A stretch of DNA of 64,000 bases from Maribacter arcticus (GCF_900167935.1 NZ_FUYL01000002.1:1-64000); one strand, 5' to 3'. Shown: positions 1-8,816, counted from the first letter of the stretch. Numbers and translations: made by a program. The notes: generated by a model from the sequence alone, not told the origin.

Positions 1-311
1 AAAATAACTGTTGCCAACAAAACCTCCTATGAAAAGCCTTCGTCCAGTTCTTTAAAGTTAATTAATATTTTCTTTTTTACTTTAAACCACCTTTTTTTCT
101 TTTAATATAACTTGCTCGCACTCCTATATGTGATCGGTTCGAAACCTGAAACGTCACCGGCATTTGTATGATTATAAATTATAATAGAACCGGTCACTTG
201 CTAAAAATGTGATCCTGAACAATACAGGTCACGGGTTTTGTTTTGTGATACAGTTCTTACTACTTTTTTAGAGCTTTGTTATGATTCCTATTTCTTTGAA
301 TTCGTATTTTA
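1..311. other. Non-coding region downstream of IS110 transposase
   Basis: No gene was recognised here. Bases 1-120 are AT-rich, with poly-T runs and no persuasive reading frame. Bases 130-232 are unusually structured and are listed separately as a candidate IS110-type RNA. The right end of the insertion sequence probably lies somewhere in this stretch, but I could not place it because no terminal inverted repeat or target duplication is evident. Confidence 0.5.
120..240. ncRNA. Candidate IS110/IS1111 bridge (seeker) RNA region
   Basis: Two consecutive stem-loops lie just past the transposase stop codon. Stem A pairs 130-140 (GTGATCGGTTC) with 187-197 (GAACCGGTCAC): 11 pairs including one G-U, around a 46-base loop that itself contains GGTT-CGA-AACC at 136-146. 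Stem B pairs 209-217 (GTGATCCTG) with 225-232 (CAGGTCAC) with one bulged T. Both stems begin GTGATC and end GGTCAC. Elements of the IS1111 subgroup are known to encode a guide RNA in the non-coding end downstream of the transposase, and this position fits. Stem A pairs slightly better when read on the plus strand, so RNA polarity is uncertain. Confidence 0.45.
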
Positions 312-1367
312 TTATTCAATTACACCTATGGTATAAGGCACTTCCGTTTTAATTACGGCTAAGGTTCTACTAAGTAACTTTCTTGCTACTTTGACAATGA
401 TACTTTTTACGTTCTTCCCTTGATGTTTACGATAGTAAGCCTGCATAACTGGGTCTGCTCGTATTGCTTGCCATGATGCTTCCACAAAATAGCTTCTCAA
501 TAAACGGTTTGCCCGTGGAGTCATTCCCATTGTCCTTTGACTATTTCCACTTTGGTATATACTTGGTGCCAGACCAACATAGCCTGCCAAATGTTTAATG
601 TTGTTGAAACGTCTTAAATCTCCTAGTTCACATAATATACCACAGGCTACTATGCCACCTATACCGGGTATACTTCTTAGCAGCATATAATCTTTCTTGT
701 AATGCGTTTTACAGTACCTCCTTAGCTCAGTAGAGACATCACGTAGCTCTTGATCTACGAAACGAAAGAAACGCAGTCGACTATCTAAAGTAGACTTCGC
801 CGTTGGGTATTCAAAAACCATATCATCTAACCAATTTCTGTATTTATGACTCCAATGGTCATTATCGAACTCCTCTGGCTCTTTAATACCGAAATACAAT
901 AATTGCATCTTGATATAACTCTTTACTCTTCTAAAATCTTTAACCAAATCATTTCTTCGTCTAAACAGACTGCGAAGCTCTTCTCGTTTCTTATTTGGTA
1001 TTATGATACTCTCTAAACGACCATCTTTAAGTTCTCTAGCAATTAACTGCGCATCTATCTTATCTGTCTTTGTATGCTTCTCTTTACCCTTGCGATGAAT
1101 ATCTGCCGGGTTCACAACTAAACTTCGCCAACCATAACCTTCAAAACATCGGTGTGCATGATAACCACAGCAACCTGCTTCGTATGCAGTTGTTACTTCA
1201 TACTCCCGAAAATGTTTGGAAACATAAGTTTGTAATTGCTTTGGATCTGCAGACATACTGAAAGACTTACCTGCAAACAAATCTGTTGCACAATGTACCT
1301 TCCAACTTCGTTTGTGTATGTCGATGCCAATATATAACTTCGGTATAGCAGTAATTTGAGTAATCAT
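312..1367 (-). CDS. IS110-family transposase
   Basis: DEDD recombinase of the IS110 family, which moves its element by RNA-guided recombination rather than by the DDE chemistry of most insertion sequences. The N-terminal RuvC-like domain has Asp16 in GIDIHK, Glu63 in AYEAG, and Asp102/Asp105 in KTDKIDA. The C-terminal Transposase_20 domain has the helix-hairpin-helix-like RSIPGIGG at 231-238 and the serine motif GLAPSIYQSG, with probable catalytic Ser273. At 351 residues it is full length and undisrupted. A structured non-coding segment lies downstream (120-240), which suggests the IS1111 subgroup. ATG start at 1367. No flanking passenger gene is seen. Confidence 0.93.
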   Translation of the reverse strand: MITQITAIPKLYIGIDIHKRSWKVHCATDLFAGKSFSMSADPKQLQTYVSKHFREYEVTTAYEAGCCGYHAHRCFEGYGWRSLVVNPADIHRKGKEKHTKTDKIDAQLIARELKDGRLESIIIPNKKREELRSLFRRRNDLVKDFRRVKSYIKMQLLYFGIKEPEEFDNDHWSHKYRNWLDDMVFEYPTAKSTLDSRLRFFRFVDQELRDVSTELRRYCKTHYKKDYMLLRSIPGIGGIVACGILCELGDLRRFNNIKHLAGYVGLAPSIYQSGNSQRTMGMTPRANRLLRSYFVEASWQAIRADPVMQAYYRKHQGKNVKSIIVKVARKLLSRTLAVIKTEVPYTIGVIE

Positions 1368-1481
1368 ATCTTTAATTTTTAGTTCATTTTAAAGATACTC
1401 GACTTACTGCTTTTTCATCAATGCTAAACGTAATGCGGACTTTAGGGCAAAACCGAAAGGTCTGTGCATATTTATAATGTC

Positions 1482-1620
1482 GCTAAATCTTATGGATTTA
1501 GCTTTGGACAAGAAAAAATAAAACTAAACAATAAGCTTTAGCTTCGTGCGCAGACGGAAACGAAAAGTTTCCTTACATCCACACTACGCTTAGCTTAGAC
1601 GTCAAAAAACAAGTTTTTAA
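1482..1620. repeat. Dispersed intergenic repeat, copy 1
   Basis: The stretch starts with a perfect hairpin, GCTAAATC (1482-1489) with GATTTAGC (1495-1502). It continues through a GGATTTAGCTTT...AGAAAAAATAAA block and ends with a GCAGACG...GAAAAGTTTCCTT block near 1550-1573. The same blocks recur in the same order and orientation at 9105-9275, in another gene-free gap. Diverged intergenic repeats of this kind suggest a non-autonomous or decayed element. Confidence 0.6.
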
Positions 1621-1746
1621 TGTATAAATTCATCATTAGGAAAACGCTACATTCTTAAAGGCTATCACCAACTTTAGTTTTTACTTCATCTAAGACCTAC
1701 ATATAAAAGCACAACAATTATTGATGTATCTGCAACAATAATAGCA

Positions 1747-1773
1747 TTGAGTCAATCTAGTTTTATATTTTTG
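1747..1773 (+). promoter_or_regulatory. Bacteroidota-type promoter upstream of cysteine synthase-family gene
   Basis: TATTTTTG at 1766-1773 matches the Bacteroidota -7 consensus TAnnTTTG. A TTG at 1747-1749, 16 bases upstream, fits the -33 element. The ATG follows 20 bases after the -7 box. Confidence 0.5.
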
Positions 1774-1792
1774 ATGCACATTAAAAGCAGCT

Positions 1793-2773
1793 ATGGAATA
1801 CGCAAAAAATATACTAGAAACAATTGGTAATACGCCTCTTATTAAAATCAATAAGCTTACGGAAGAGTTACCTTGTTTAGTATTAGCTAAGTACGAAACT
1901 TTTAATCCTGGCAACTCGGTTAAGGATCGTATGGCGTTAAAAATGATTGAAGATGCAGAAGCAGATGGAAGACTAAAACCTGGCGGAACCATTATTGAAG
2001 GAACTTCGGGAAACACAGGCATGGGACTGGCATTAGCAGCGATTGTAAAAGGATATAAATGCATTTTTGTTTTAGCTGACAAACAATCAAAAGAAAAGTG
2101 CGATATTTTAAAAGCGGTAGGCGCACAAGTCATTGTTTGCCCAACAGCAGTAGTGCCTGAAGATCCAAGATCTTATTATTCGGTTTCTAAACGATTGGCT
2201 GAAGAAACACCAAATAGTTGGTACGTAAACCAGTATGACAACCCCAGTAATGCGAAAGCACATTACGAAAGTACCGGACCAGAAATCTGGAAACAAACCG
2301 ACGGAAAAATCACACATTTTGTTGTTGGAGTGGGAACAGGAGGAACAATTTCGGGCGTAGGGAAGTATTTAAAAGAACAAAATTCGAACATTAAAATTTG
2401 GGGAATTGATACCTACGGAAGTGTTTTTAAAAAATACCATGAAACAGGAATTTTTGATAAAAAGGAAATTTACCCATATGTAACCGAGGGTATAGGTGAA
2501 GATATCTTACCCAAAAATGTTGATTTCAGCATCATCGATGGTTTTACCAAGGTAACCGATAAAGATGGAGCGGTTTATACGCAACGTTTAGCCAAAGAAG
2601 AAGGTATGTTCTTGGGTAATTCTGCTGGATCTGCAATTAAAGGCGTGTTGCAACTAAAAGAGCATTTTACAAAAGACGATGTGGTCGTAGTATTGTTCCA
2701 TGATCACGGAAGTCGTTACATAGGTAAAATGTACAATGATGATTGGATGCGTAAGCAAGGCTATATAGACTAA
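1793..2773 (+). CDS. Cystathionine beta-synthase/cysteine synthase-family PLP enzyme
   Basis: Fold-type II PLP enzyme that probably condenses an activated serine (or homocysteine with serine) into cysteine or cystathionine in the cytoplasm. It has the PLP lysine Lys44 in NPGNSVKDR, the substrate loop EGTSGNTG, the phosphate-binding GVGTGGTISG, and the FLGNSAGSA motif near the C-terminus. The tail NDDWMRKQGYID resembles the end of cystathionine beta-synthase cores more than CysK. At 326 residues it has neither a heme domain nor regulatory CBS domains. It is convergent with a Cys/Met-metabolism PLP enzyme whose stop is 18 bases away, suggesting a transsulfuration pair. Choosing between CysK, CysM and CBS activity is not possible from sequence alone. 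Confidence 0.85.
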   Translation: MEYAKNILETIGNTPLIKINKLTEELPCLVLAKYETFNPGNSVKDRMALKMIEDAEADGRLKPGGTIIEGTSGNTGMGLALAAIVKGYKCIFVLADKQSKEKCDILKAVGAQVIVCPTAVVPEDPRSYYSVSKRLAEETPNSWYVNQYDNPSNAKAHYESTGPEIWKQTDGKITHFVVGVGTGGTISGVGKYLKEQNSNIKIWGIDTYGSVFKKYHETGIFDKKEIYPYVTEGIGEDILPKNVDFSIIDGFTKVTDKDGAVYTQRLAKEEGMFLGNSAGSAIKGVLQLKEHFTKDDVVVVLFHDHGSRYIGKMYNDDWMRKQGYID

Positions 2774-2791
2774 TATTTCCTATAATAGCCT

Positions 2792-4636
2792 TTACATACT
2801 TTCCACAAACTTCAAAAAGACTTTCTTATGAAGTTCAACATCCATATTTGGAGAAAGTGACACACGAGCTATATAATCCTTGTCATCTTCTTTCGTGGTC
2901 CCTTGAGTAGATGTTGCAGGTATTGTCCAATAACAGCCATTTAACTGACCATAGCTTACACAGTATTTGCTCTCATTAGGAATTTCACTAATCATCAGAT
3001 GAATCAATTTATGATTGAGCTCTCTTTTATAAGTTTCTCTTTCTTCAGCGGAATCTCCTTTCGTGGGGAGATCTAATGAAAAAACAGATGGCGTAAAGCC
3101 TTCTTTTGCCAATTCTTCTGAAACAAAATTGATTTTGGCAGCTGGTAAAGTATCCTTAATAAAGTTTACAAACTCAAGTGTATTCAAATAAGCTTCATAA
3201 ATTCTTTGTTTCATCGATGGCATTTGCTTTGCCAATATTTCCATTTGCAGGTCTGTAGCTTCATTATCGCAAAGTCTTAAATGCAACGCTATTTTATCCA
3301 TTAAGGTTTCGCCTTTTTTATTGGCTACACAATAGCCTGCTGTGCATTTACCGCCGCTCGGGAATTTTGACCCACTAGCAAATGAAATAGTCCTAACTGT
3401 TGAAAGTATATCGGCTTCACCTAAAAAGTTAACATTAGGACAAAACGTTTGGTCTAAGATAAAAACTGGATCTATAGCCTCATTACCACTTGCAGTTTTT
3501 CGTTTTGCACTTAAAACATCTATTAATTTATGAAGATCTGGAACTTCAACCCTAGGATTTGTTGGAATTTCAGCGATGATATAAGGGATGGCATCTTCAT
3601 TAGCAATTTTATCTAAAACAATAGCAATACTTTGAACCATATCATTGTCACCATCAACTGGTAAATCGACTATTTCAATAGCATCACTACAGGCAGCTAC
3701 ACGCCTTGCTTGATCGTTAGTTCCGCCATAACAATTAGGAGGAACAACAATTTTGATTGCCTTTCCTTTATGATTTTCTTTTGCATTGTGCACTAGCCCC
3801 ATTAAAATAGCATATTGAACCGATAGTCCGCTTGACGCAACAAGTGGGGTTGTATTGGCTCCACTAACCTCTTTTATGGAATCTAACACAGTAGCTTTAT
3901 TCTCAGTTACATTCGTTTTAGGAGTATCAGAAGCAGGTTGTTTTATTAAAGACTTCAAGGCACCAAGACAATTGGCTGGTGTCATTGCAACGGTCTCTCT
4001 TCTTCTTACGTGTTGAATGTCTGAAATATAGTTGTTATTCTGTACTCCGTTAACCAAAAGAACACTCCCAAAAGCATCATGAAGATTTATATAAAAGTCA
4101 ATATTTGGGTTACGGTCAACATTAGAAATTTCATTTTGTTGTGATACGAAAATTGTACTACCATCAAATTCTAATATGTCCGATGCTTTATCGACCTTCT
4201 TTAGTTCAAACGTATACCCATAAATAGTTCTTAAAACTTCAATATCAAAAGAACTGGGTAGTTCACCGGCATAAGCGATTTGAGTGTTTCTATTGTCTAA
4301 TAAATTCTTTCTTAAAATTGCCAAAATAGGACTTGTCTTTGACAAAAAACTTATTACCTGTTCTGGTGATAGGTCGTTTAATTTAGCAATTGCCCATTCT
4401 AATATACAAGACAATGGATGACCCAGGCGGATATAGTCGAAAGCCGTAGGCAATTCACTGAGTGCCGATAAATTAGAGTTGTTATCATTTGCTAAGATTT
4501 CAAACTGATCTAAAAATTCAACTTTAGCCAATTTTTCATCATAAATATCTAATCGATGTGTTGTTAGATTCAACCAGCCAATTGGCATATTTTTTAGTAC
4601 ATCTTTAATATAATCGAGCATCTTATCACCTTCCAT
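2792..4636 (-). CDS. Cys/Met metabolism PLP-dependent enzyme with long N-terminal extension
   Basis: The C-terminal part, from about residue 260, is a fold-type I trans-sulfuration enzyme related to cystathionine gamma-synthase/lyase. Visible motifs are VASSGLSVQYA at 267-277, NCYGGT at 301-306, EIPTNPRVEVPDL at 356-368, FILDQTF at 392-398, and the PLP lysine Lys424 in SGSKF. At 614 residues it is about 200 longer than ordinary family members because of a roughly 260-residue N-terminal region I do not recognise. The second Met (codon 6, 4621) is an equally plausible start. With the convergent CBS-like gene it could complete cysteine-homocysteine interconversion, but substrate and reaction direction are inference. 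Confidence 0.75.
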   Translation of the reverse strand: MEGDKMLDYIKDVLKNMPIGWLNLTTHRLDIYDEKLAKVEFLDQFEILANDNNSNLSALSELPTAFDYIRLGHPLSCILEWAIAKLNDLSPEQVISFLSKTSPILAILRKNLLDNRNTQIAYAGELPSSFDIEVLRTIYGYTFELKKVDKASDILEFDGSTIFVSQQNEISNVDRNPNIDFYINLHDAFGSVLLVNGVQNNNYISDIQHVRRRETVAMTPANCLGALKSLIKQPASDTPKTNVTENKATVLDSIKEVSGANTTPLVASSGLSVQYAILMGLVHNAKENHKGKAIKIVVPPNCYGGTNDQARRVAACSDAIEIVDLPVDGDNDMVQSIAIVLDKIANEDAIPYIIAEIPTNPRVEVPDLHKLIDVLSAKRKTASGNEAIDPVFILDQTFCPNVNFLGEADILSTVRTISFASGSKFPSGGKCTAGYCVANKKGETLMDKIALHLRLCDNEATDLQMEILAKQMPSMKQRIYEAYLNTLEFVNFIKDTLPAAKINFVSEELAKEGFTPSVFSLDLPTKGDSAEERETYKRELNHKLIHLMISEIPNESKYCVSYGQLNGCYWTIPATSTQGTTKEDDKDYIARVSLSPNMDVELHKKVFLKFVESM

Positions 4637-5316
4637 AGTTTTTGCCTTTAGACAGGTCGAAAGTACATAATAATTAAATTTATTTTAAAGTATTACAAGG
4701 CGTTTTGATATAGCATTTATAATCGATAAAAACTTACACTTTTACTCTAGGTTAAATTCATAAAACTATTGCTAACAATGTGTCATAATTAATGCTCACT
4801 TTTTGTCAAGTCTTAAAGTGTACTCAAGTTTATGCGCCTGATTTTACTTGGCGGAAAATCAACCATGTATTTAAATGCACAAAACCATTCTGAGTAATTT
4901 TTAAAAAAGCTATTTCATCAACTATTTAATAAGTCAAATATGAGCAAAGGACAAAGCTATTGTTAACTATTTTAGGGAGTATTACACTTTTATATACCAT
5001 TTATAGAGCCTTCACAGGAGCCGACTTAGTCGAAGTTGTTGGAGAAGGTCTATTTTCGGTGAACTTTTTAAACAAAGAATCTGAAAAAAAATCAGAATAC
5101 ATAACTAGAGAATATAGTATTATATTCCGGAAGTCATTTAATGCTTTCTCTTGCCTAATTCGCAGGCATACGTAATGGAAAACTGGAAATAACATTAGAT
5201 GAAATAAAAAGCTGCGTAGAATACCATGAATAATTCATTACTTGATTCCAGCTTAACTTAAATTTCCTTTGAAAATTCTTATAGTTAGTTCATTTTGCTA
5301 AATTAGGTACTTAACC
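4637..5316. other. 680-base gap without a recognisable gene
   Basis: AT-rich, no tRNA-like cloverleaf or strong hairpin seen. A 71-codon TTG-initiated frame (4960-5175, plus) encodes a hydrophobic start and a charged tail. It has an in-frame stop just upstream of the TTG, no recognisable domain and no promoter, so it may be a remnant of a small membrane-protein gene or chance. The left end should hold the promoter of the PLP enzyme on the minus strand and the right end that of the GT39 gene; no clear TAnnTTTG box was found for either. Confidence 0.4.
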
Positions 5317-6885
5317 ATGCACAATCATGTTTTCGATAAATTAACAAAACTTCAGAATTCAATGACAAAGAAGGGACTAATTTTAGTTGGTTTTATAATT
5401 TTAAAATTTTTACTACAATATACCTTAATAAGCCCTGAATATGACTTACAACGAGACGAGTATCTTCATCTTGATTTAGGTCATCATTTGGCTTGGGGAT
5501 ATTTATCTGTTCCACCATTCACTTCTTGGATTTCGAAAATTATTTACCTTTTAGGAAATTCAGTTTTTTGGATTAAGTTCTTTCCGGCTTTGTTTGGCGC
5601 TTTGACCATTCTTACAGTTTGGAAAGCAATTGAGGAATTAAAAGGTAATTTATTTGCATTAGTTTTAGGAGCAACCTGTGTTTTATTCTCTTCCCTTTTA
5701 AGCCTTAACACCTTATATCAGCCTAATTCTTTTGACGTTTTAAGCTGGACCCTATTTTACTTCATTATTATTAAATATTTCAACACTGAAAAATTAAAAT
5801 GGCTTTTTGTGGCAGCCTTTGTATTTGCTCTGGGATTTTTAAACAAGTACAATATCGTTTTTTTGCTTTTGGGATTGACACCCGCAATTCTAATGAGCCA
5901 ACAACGTAAGGTTTTCGGTCAAAAGAAATTATACGAAGCTATGCTTTTAGGATTATTTCTAATTGCGCCTAACCTTTTATGGCAATACAATAATAATTTT
6001 CCTATTATTCATCATTTAAATGAGTTAGCTGATACACAATTGGTAAATGTGGACAGGATTGATTTTTTAAAATCACAATTACTGTTTTTCGTTGGTTCTC
6101 TATTCGTAATCATTTCAGCTTTATATGCGCTACTATTCTACAAACCTTTCAAAACATATAGACCTTTCTTTTGGGCATTTTTTTGCACACTAATCGTTTT
6201 TATTTTTTTTAAAGCTAAAGACTATTACGCAATAGGTCTCTATCCTATCTATATTTCATTTGGCTCAGTATTTCTAGCCCATGTTTTAAAGGATGGATGG
6301 AAAAAATATTTACAACCACTAGCTATCTCAATTCCCATATTAATTTTTATTCCAATGTTCAATATTGCATTCCCAAATAAAAGTCCGGAATATATAATTG
6401 AGCATTCTGATAAATATAAAAAGCTGGGACTACTTCGTTGGGAAGATGGTAAAGACCATTTGCTACCACAAGATTATGCAGATATGCTTGGGTGGAAAGA
6501 ATTAGCAAAAAAAGTAGATTCCATTTATATTAAAATACCCAACGCAAGCCAAACACTTATACTTTGTGATAATTATGGACAAGCCGGAGCGATAAATTAT
6601 TATACTAAAGAAGGTTTAAAAGCGGTTTCTTTTAATGCAGATTATATTAACTGGTTTAATCTTGAACAACAATATATTAACCTCATAAGGATTAAGAATT
6701 ATAAAGAGAAAGATAACGAGTTTAACCAAACTAGTCCATATTTTGAATCAGCATCTTTGGCAGATTCAATAACCAATCAATATGCAAGAGAATATAAAAC
6801 AATGCTCTTTGTTTTTACAAATGCTAAAGTCGATATTAATAAAAGAATAGAAAGTGAAATTGAAGAAGTAAAAAACCTCCACTAA
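5317..6885 (+). CDS. GT39-family (ArnT/PMT-like) membrane glycosyltransferase
   Basis: Integral inner-membrane glycosyltransferase of the PMT/ArnT superfamily, which moves a sugar from a polyprenyl-phosphate carrier to a lipid or protein on the periplasmic face. About ten hydrophobic helices span the first 350 residues. The first periplasmic loop carries the expected acidic motif (QRDEYLHLDLGHHLAWGYLSVPP begins at residue 45), where the Asp/Glu pair normally coordinates metal and activates the acceptor. The 520-residue length and soluble C-terminal domain are normal. It stands alone; the Crp/Fnr gene follows 136 bases downstream. The acceptor is unknown; a lipid A or surface-glycan sugar is a guess. 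Confidence 0.8.
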   Translation: MHNHVFDKLTKLQNSMTKKGLILVGFIILKFLLQYTLISPEYDLQRDEYLHLDLGHHLAWGYLSVPPFTSWISKIIYLLGNSVFWIKFFPALFGALTILTVWKAIEELKGNLFALVLGATCVLFSSLLSLNTLYQPNSFDVLSWTLFYFIIIKYFNTEKLKWLFVAAFVFALGFLNKYNIVFLLLGLTPAILMSQQRKVFGQKKLYEAMLLGLFLIAPNLLWQYNNNFPIIHHLNELADTQLVNVDRIDFLKSQLLFFVGSLFVIISALYALLFYKPFKTYRPFFWAFFCTLIVFIFFKAKDYYAIGLYPIYISFGSVFLAHVLKDGWKKYLQPLAISIPILIFIPMFNIAFPNKSPEYIIEHSDKYKKLGLLRWEDGKDHLLPQDYADMLGWKELAKKVDSIYIKIPNASQTLILCDNYGQAGAINYYTKEGLKAVSFNADYINWFNLEQQYINLIRIKNYKEKDNEFNQTSPYFESASLADSITNQYAREYKTMLFVFTNAKVDINKRIESEIEEVKNLH

Positions 6886-6948
6886 TACATTGCATTACAT
6901 ATAGCTAGCAAGTGCTAAATAAAAAGGTTATGCCCTTTGTAAAGGTGT

Positions 6949-6966
6949 CCAAATTAATAAATTTGG
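6949..6966. promoter_or_regulatory. 18-base palindrome upstream of crp-like gene
   Basis: CCAAATTAATAAATTTGG is a perfect 7-base inverted repeat with a 4-base spacer, ending 55 bases before the ATG of the Crp/Fnr regulator. Position suggests an operator, perhaps autoregulatory, but the sequence is not the usual TTGA-type half-site. A shorter relative, CCAAATAAATTTGG, lies at 12579-12592. Confidence 0.4.
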
Positions 6967-7021
6967 CATTTAGAATATGAAAAAAAATGATACTAATAAT
7001 CAAATAAGCCAAGAGTAAGAC

Positions 7022-7597
7022 ATGTTTAAATTATTCTTTAAAAACTTTAAGGAAAAAGTTGCATTGAGCAATGATGAAAAAACGGCTATCGGTGAAAATC
7101 TTAAAAGCAAAGAAATTAAGAAAGGCCAATTTCTGCTAGGTGCCGATGAAATTTGCAATCACATCGTATTCATCGAAAAGGGGGTATTAAGAACGTATTT
7201 GAAGGATGAAAGTGGATTTGAGCATGTGATATTTTTTGGGCTTGAAGGGTGGACTGCGGGAGATTTAAACAGTTTTATGAAGCAACAACCTGCAAGATTC
7301 TATATTGATGCCTTAGAGGATTGTGAACTCACCATGATTAGCAAAACAGCCCATGATCAATTAATTGAAACCATACCAGCCTTTGAATCTTACATGAGAA
7401 TTTTAATGACTAACGCCTACATGGCAAGCCTAAGCAGAACATCTGATTTGATTAGTTTATCTCTAGAAGAACGGTATAAAAATTTCAACACTTCATACCC
7501 AAGTATAATTCAAAGAGTACCTCAATATATGATAGCCTCGCATTTAGGGGTATCCCCAGAAACACTTAGCCGCCTTCGAGCAAAGATTGTTGATTAA
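7022..7597 (+). CDS. Crp/Fnr-family transcriptional regulator
   Basis: 191-residue regulator with an N-terminal cyclic-nucleotide-binding-like beta-barrel (about residues 25-115, including GQFLLGADEICNHIVFIEKG) and a C-terminal winged helix whose recognition region reads MIASHLGVSPETLSRLR at about 169-185. No N-terminal cysteine cluster is present, so oxygen sensing through an Fe-S cluster as in true FNR is unlikely; the ligand is unknown. This short type is common in Bacteroidota. A TTGA-N6-TCAA palindrome, the classic family site, lies 26 bases past its stop and upstream of the next gene, which makes that gene the most likely local target. Confidence 0.88.
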   Translation: MFKLFFKNFKEKVALSNDEKTAIGENLKSKEIKKGQFLLGADEICNHIVFIEKGVLRTYLKDESGFEHVIFFGLEGWTAGDLNSFMKQQPARFYIDALEDCELTMISKTAHDQLIETIPAFESYMRILMTNAYMASLSRTSDLISLSLEERYKNFNTSYPSIIQRVPQYMIASHLGVSPETLSRLRAKIVD

Positions 7598-7623
7598 TCA
7601 ATACCCCAAGTCTTCTTGACTTC

Positions 7624-7637
7624 TTGACAAATGTCAA
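7624..7637. promoter_or_regulatory. FNR/CRP-type palindrome TTGA-N6-TCAA
   Basis: TTGACAAATGTCAA is a perfect 6-base inverted repeat with a 2-base spacer, matching the TTGA...TCAA half-site pattern of Crp/Fnr regulators. It overlaps a tandem duplication of TTCTTGAC (7613-7620 and 7621-7628). It lies 26 bases after the crp-like stop and 75 bases before the preferred start of the beta-helix gene. Confidence 0.5.
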
Positions 7638-7712
7638 TGAAACAAGGTGGAAATGTTGAATACCTTTGAAAAAAATATTTTCAAATCGAGTATTCAAAAA
7701 AATCCAGAAACC

Positions 7713-8816
7713 ATGTATAAACCTATTAGAACACTACTCATTATTTTATTTATCTCTTGGGGATGTGTTGCAACAGCTCAATTAAATTCAATACCAAAGG
7801 ATGGGGAAATCTTTGTAAATCCTGAATTTGGAGATAATTTAAATAAAGGCACTAAAGATCATCCTATCAAATCGGTTTATGAAGCTGCGCAACGCATAAA
7901 TCACGCAAACGGAAAAGGGTCAATAACTATATATCTATCAGAAGGTATACATGGTTTGGACAAGACTGTAACTTTTCATCCTGCAAACTGGCACTTTACA
8001 AAAGAAAACCGTTTGACTATTAGAGCAGAAATTTTGCCAGATAGTGTTAGTTGGGATCAAGGCAAGATGCCAGTTATTATTTCAACAATGCCTTTAAACT
8101 TCAAACCATATGGCAATGATGACCCTTTACATGGAGCCTCTTACGGACTTCAAATTGAAACAAGCCATGTAACCATTCAAGGTTTGCGTATTTTAGGAAC
8201 CCCTGTTCATGAAACCCCCAAAGAAGGATATGTTAAAAGAAATTACCCGATAGTTCGTGAAGGTATGGACTTGACTGATTTAAGAATAACACAATGTCTT
8301 TTTTTAGGCGATATTCATGCTATACCGAATCACCTATCAATCCTTGCTAGTGGTCACGGAATAGAGGTAGACCATTGTGTTTTTTATGGAGTGAAAGATG
8401 CAGTTGTATTTTGGCAAACAAATGAACCTGCAGTAGGTTGTTCTATGCATCATAATTTGATAGTTAATAATTACGGTGGTGCTGTTTGGGCTTGGACAGT
8501 AGCCTCAGATTTTAAATATTATAATAATGTTGTATCCAATACGAATGTATTTTGGGAAATTGGCAAAAACGAGCAGATGACCTATAATCTATCAAATTCA
8601 ATTGTACTTGGTTATAATGAATTGTTGAATAAAAATGGTGGCGCATTTGGATACGGCGAGCCTGCAGATACATCAAAATTAATTTATAAAAATGATGTCA
8701 TTATCAAGAAAAAAGGTGCTGTTGAATTGGATAAAAATCCTACCAGTAAAAATTATCTTCATCTAAAACCTGGGTCTATAGGTTCAGAATTAGGCGTAGG
8801 ATTATTCTTGAAATAA
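7713..8816 (+). CDS. Secreted right-handed parallel beta-helix protein
   Basis: The preferred start is the ATG at 7713, because it is followed by a clean signal peptide (MYKPIRTLLIILFISWGCVATAQ begins here); an upstream in-frame start at 7647 would bury it. The mature part opens with a segment typical of parallel beta-helix proteins (EIFVNPEFGDNLNKGTKDHP, then SVYEAAQRI) and continues with repeating strands such as VTIQGLRILG, DLRITQCLFLG and IEVDHCVFYGVKDAVVF. This fold is common in polysaccharide lyases and mannuronan epimerases, but no catalytic set could be assigned. Export to periplasm or cell surface is expected. A strong terminator follows at 8928. Confidence 0.75.
   Translation: MYKPIRTLLIILFISWGCVATAQLNSIPKDGEIFVNPEFGDNLNKGTKDHPIKSVYEAAQRINHANGKGSITIYLSEGIHGLDKTVTFHPANWHFTKENRLTIRAEILPDSVSWDQGKMPVIISTMPLNFKPYGNDDPLHGASYGLQIETSHVTIQGLRILGTPVHETPKEGYVKRNYPIVREGMDLTDLRITQCLFLGDIHAIPNHLSILASGHGIEVDHCVFYGVKDAVVFWQTNEPAVGCSMHHNLIVNNYGGAVWAWTVASDFKYYNNVVSNTNVFWEIGKNEQMTYNLSNSIVLGYNELLNKNGGAFGYGEPADTSKLIYKNDVIIKKKGAVELDKNPTSKNYLHLKPGSIGSELGVGLFLK

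Larger units (their letters stand above)
1368..1792. other. Intergenic region with dispersed repeat and promoter
   Basis: No gene is seen in this 425-base gap. It holds a dispersed repeat copy (about 1482-1620, listed separately) and, at its right end, a promoter-like sequence for the cysteine synthase-family gene. The part nearest the transposase (1368-1480) probably includes the IS left end, but no boundary could be fixed. Confidence 0.5.

Noticed and set aside
1..1480. Terminal inverted repeats or target duplication of the IS element
   Set aside because: None could be found by eye, which is expected for IS110-type elements; boundaries left open.
1690..2133. 147-codon minus-strand frame over the cysteine synthase-family gene
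   Set aside because: Antisense to a gene with intact PLP-enzyme motifs; no domain seen.
4960..5175. 71-codon TTG-initiated frame
   Set aside because: In-frame stop directly upstream, no ATG, no recognised domain and no promoter; kept only as a note in the gap entry.
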